The notes below the pieces were generated by a model. That model made no database searches. It saw only the letters and a program-made list of their open reading frames with translations, and was not told the origin of the DNA. A stretch of 5,635 nt of DNA from assembly GCA_003562655.1 (NCBI GenBank), contig PWUC01000007.1:1-5635 (forward strand). Reading direction: 5' to 3'. A program made the translations under genes and the position numbers. This DNA comes from Clostridia bacterium. Its GTDB lineage: Bacteria; Bacillota_E; SLMV01; PUMD01. Below are positions 5,057 to 5,635 of this stretch, piece after piece. Position 1 is the stretch's first letter. Each line of letters opens with the position of its first letter.

Positions 5057-5635
5057 AGAACCCGCCCAGCAGGATGATCATCTCAGTGATCCGTGACAGT
5101 GCCGGGGCGAGGGCGAGAGCCGGGAGGAGATTCGCAACCCGGAGATTTGCAACCCCAAGCATGTTCAGGCCCAGGGCCACGATGATCATGCCGCCACAGG
5201 CGGTCAGTTCCGTCACCATCGAGGGGGTGAGGAGGGCGGAGAGCCGGGCGCCCGCCAGGGCAATGGCACCCTGGTACAGCAGCACCGGAAGGGCAGAGCC
5301 CAGGACCCCTATCCCCACGGTCGACGCCAGCACCACAGAGGTAATGCCGTCGAGGGTGCTCTTCGCGTACAGGGTCGAGTGATCACCGGCCACCCCGCTC
5401 TGGATTGCACCCATGATCGCCATCGGGCCCACGCAAAATATGAGGGTGGCCGTCACAAAGGCCTCGCCCACTCCGGTGGCGCGCGGAACGGCTCGCCGCA
5501 CACGCTCCCCCAGACGGTCAAGACCGCCCTGTATCCTGAGCATTTCACCGATGGCGCCTCCGAGGGCCAGGCTCAGAATGATGATCAGGACGTTCCCGGT
5601 GGTCAGGGCCATGTCGATGCCGATGAGAACGACGG
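5052..5635 (-). CDS. DUF554-family membrane protein (N-terminus outside window)
   Basis: The frame is open through the right edge: 193 residues are visible, and the codons just inside the edge (VVLIGID) match the family, so the ATG at 5612 is an internal methionine and not the start. DUF554 proteins (YqgA/YdfK-like, usually about 225-240 residues) are multi-spanning membrane proteins of unknown function; about 30-45 residues are missing here. Family landmarks in the visible part are IGEMLRIQGGLDRLGE (28-43), FCVGPMAIMG (66-75), YAKSTLDGITSVVLAST (89-105), LLYQGA (118-123), ACGG (145-148), GLNMLG (155-160) and LRVANLLPAL (164-173). Several hydrophobic segments are evident. It appears to be upstream of, and may be co-transcribed with, the M23 peptidase and bactofilin genes. 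Any transport role is speculation. Confidence 0.92.
   Translation of the reverse strand, partial: VVLIGIDMALTTGNVLIIILSLALGGAIGEMLRIQGGLDRLGERVRRAVPRATGVGEAFVTATLIFCVGPMAIMGAIQSGVAGDHSTLYAKSTLDGITSVVLASTVGIGVLGSALPVLLYQGAIALAGARLSALLTPSMVTELTACGGMIIVALGLNMLGVANLRVANLLPALALAPALSRITEMIILLGGFS

Noticed and set aside
5610..5612. ATG at 5612 as the true start of the DUF554 gene
   Set aside because: The frame continues upstream with VVLIGID, which fits the conserved family sequence just before this methionine, so it is internal and the gene is cut by the window edge.

Overview
The window is a GC-rich stretch (roughly 60% by eye) of a bacterial chromosome, densely packed with coding sequence. It carries a YyaC-type sporulation protein, a YkuS/UPF0180 protein, a YkvI-type membrane protein and a DUF554 membrane protein. 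This combination is typical of endospore-forming Firmicutes. With the high GC it suggests a Clostridia-like or related GC-rich lineage (inference; no rRNA or species marker is present). In Bacillus subtilis yyaC lies next to spo0J/soj (parB/parA), so the window may come from the origin-proximal region, but no par or replication gene is visible here.

Layout, left to right: (1) 1-851, minus strand, a YkvI-family membrane protein whose C-terminus runs off the left edge. (2) 852-935, a short divergent intergenic region with ribosome binding sites for both flanking genes and a weak forespore-sigma-like promoter facing right. (3) 936-1490, plus strand, yyaC, the only complete plus-strand gene. (4) 1491-1549, a convergent intergenic region with a nested hairpin that may act as a weak bidirectional terminator. 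(5) 1550-5635, six minus-strand genes in one direction. In transcription order these are the DUF554 membrane protein (5' end cut by the right edge), a membrane-anchored M23 peptidase, a bactofilin, a diacylglycerol-kinase-family lipid kinase, a phosphoribosyltransferase-fold protein and a YkuS-family protein. The gaps of 86, 25, 35, 37 and 43 nt make one operon, or two overlapping ones, plausible.

Functionally, the M23 peptidase and bactofilin form a recognisable cell-envelope pair: a cytoplasmic or membrane-associated polymer-forming scaffold next to a peptidoglycan hydrolase with an N-terminal membrane anchor and coiled coil. The lipid kinase could belong to the same envelope theme through membrane lipid turnover. 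The phosphoribosyltransferase and YkuS protein have no assigned role. The yyaC gene is sporulation-associated and is separately transcribed.

No mobile element, CRISPR array, tRNA, rRNA or toxin/antitoxin system was found, and nothing here amounts to a clearly new system. The best second-look items are a 13-bp inverted repeat that links the DUF554 stop codon to the M23 leader, the M23-bactofilin gene pair, the candidate forespore promoter of yyaC, and an unusually cysteine-containing bactofilin.
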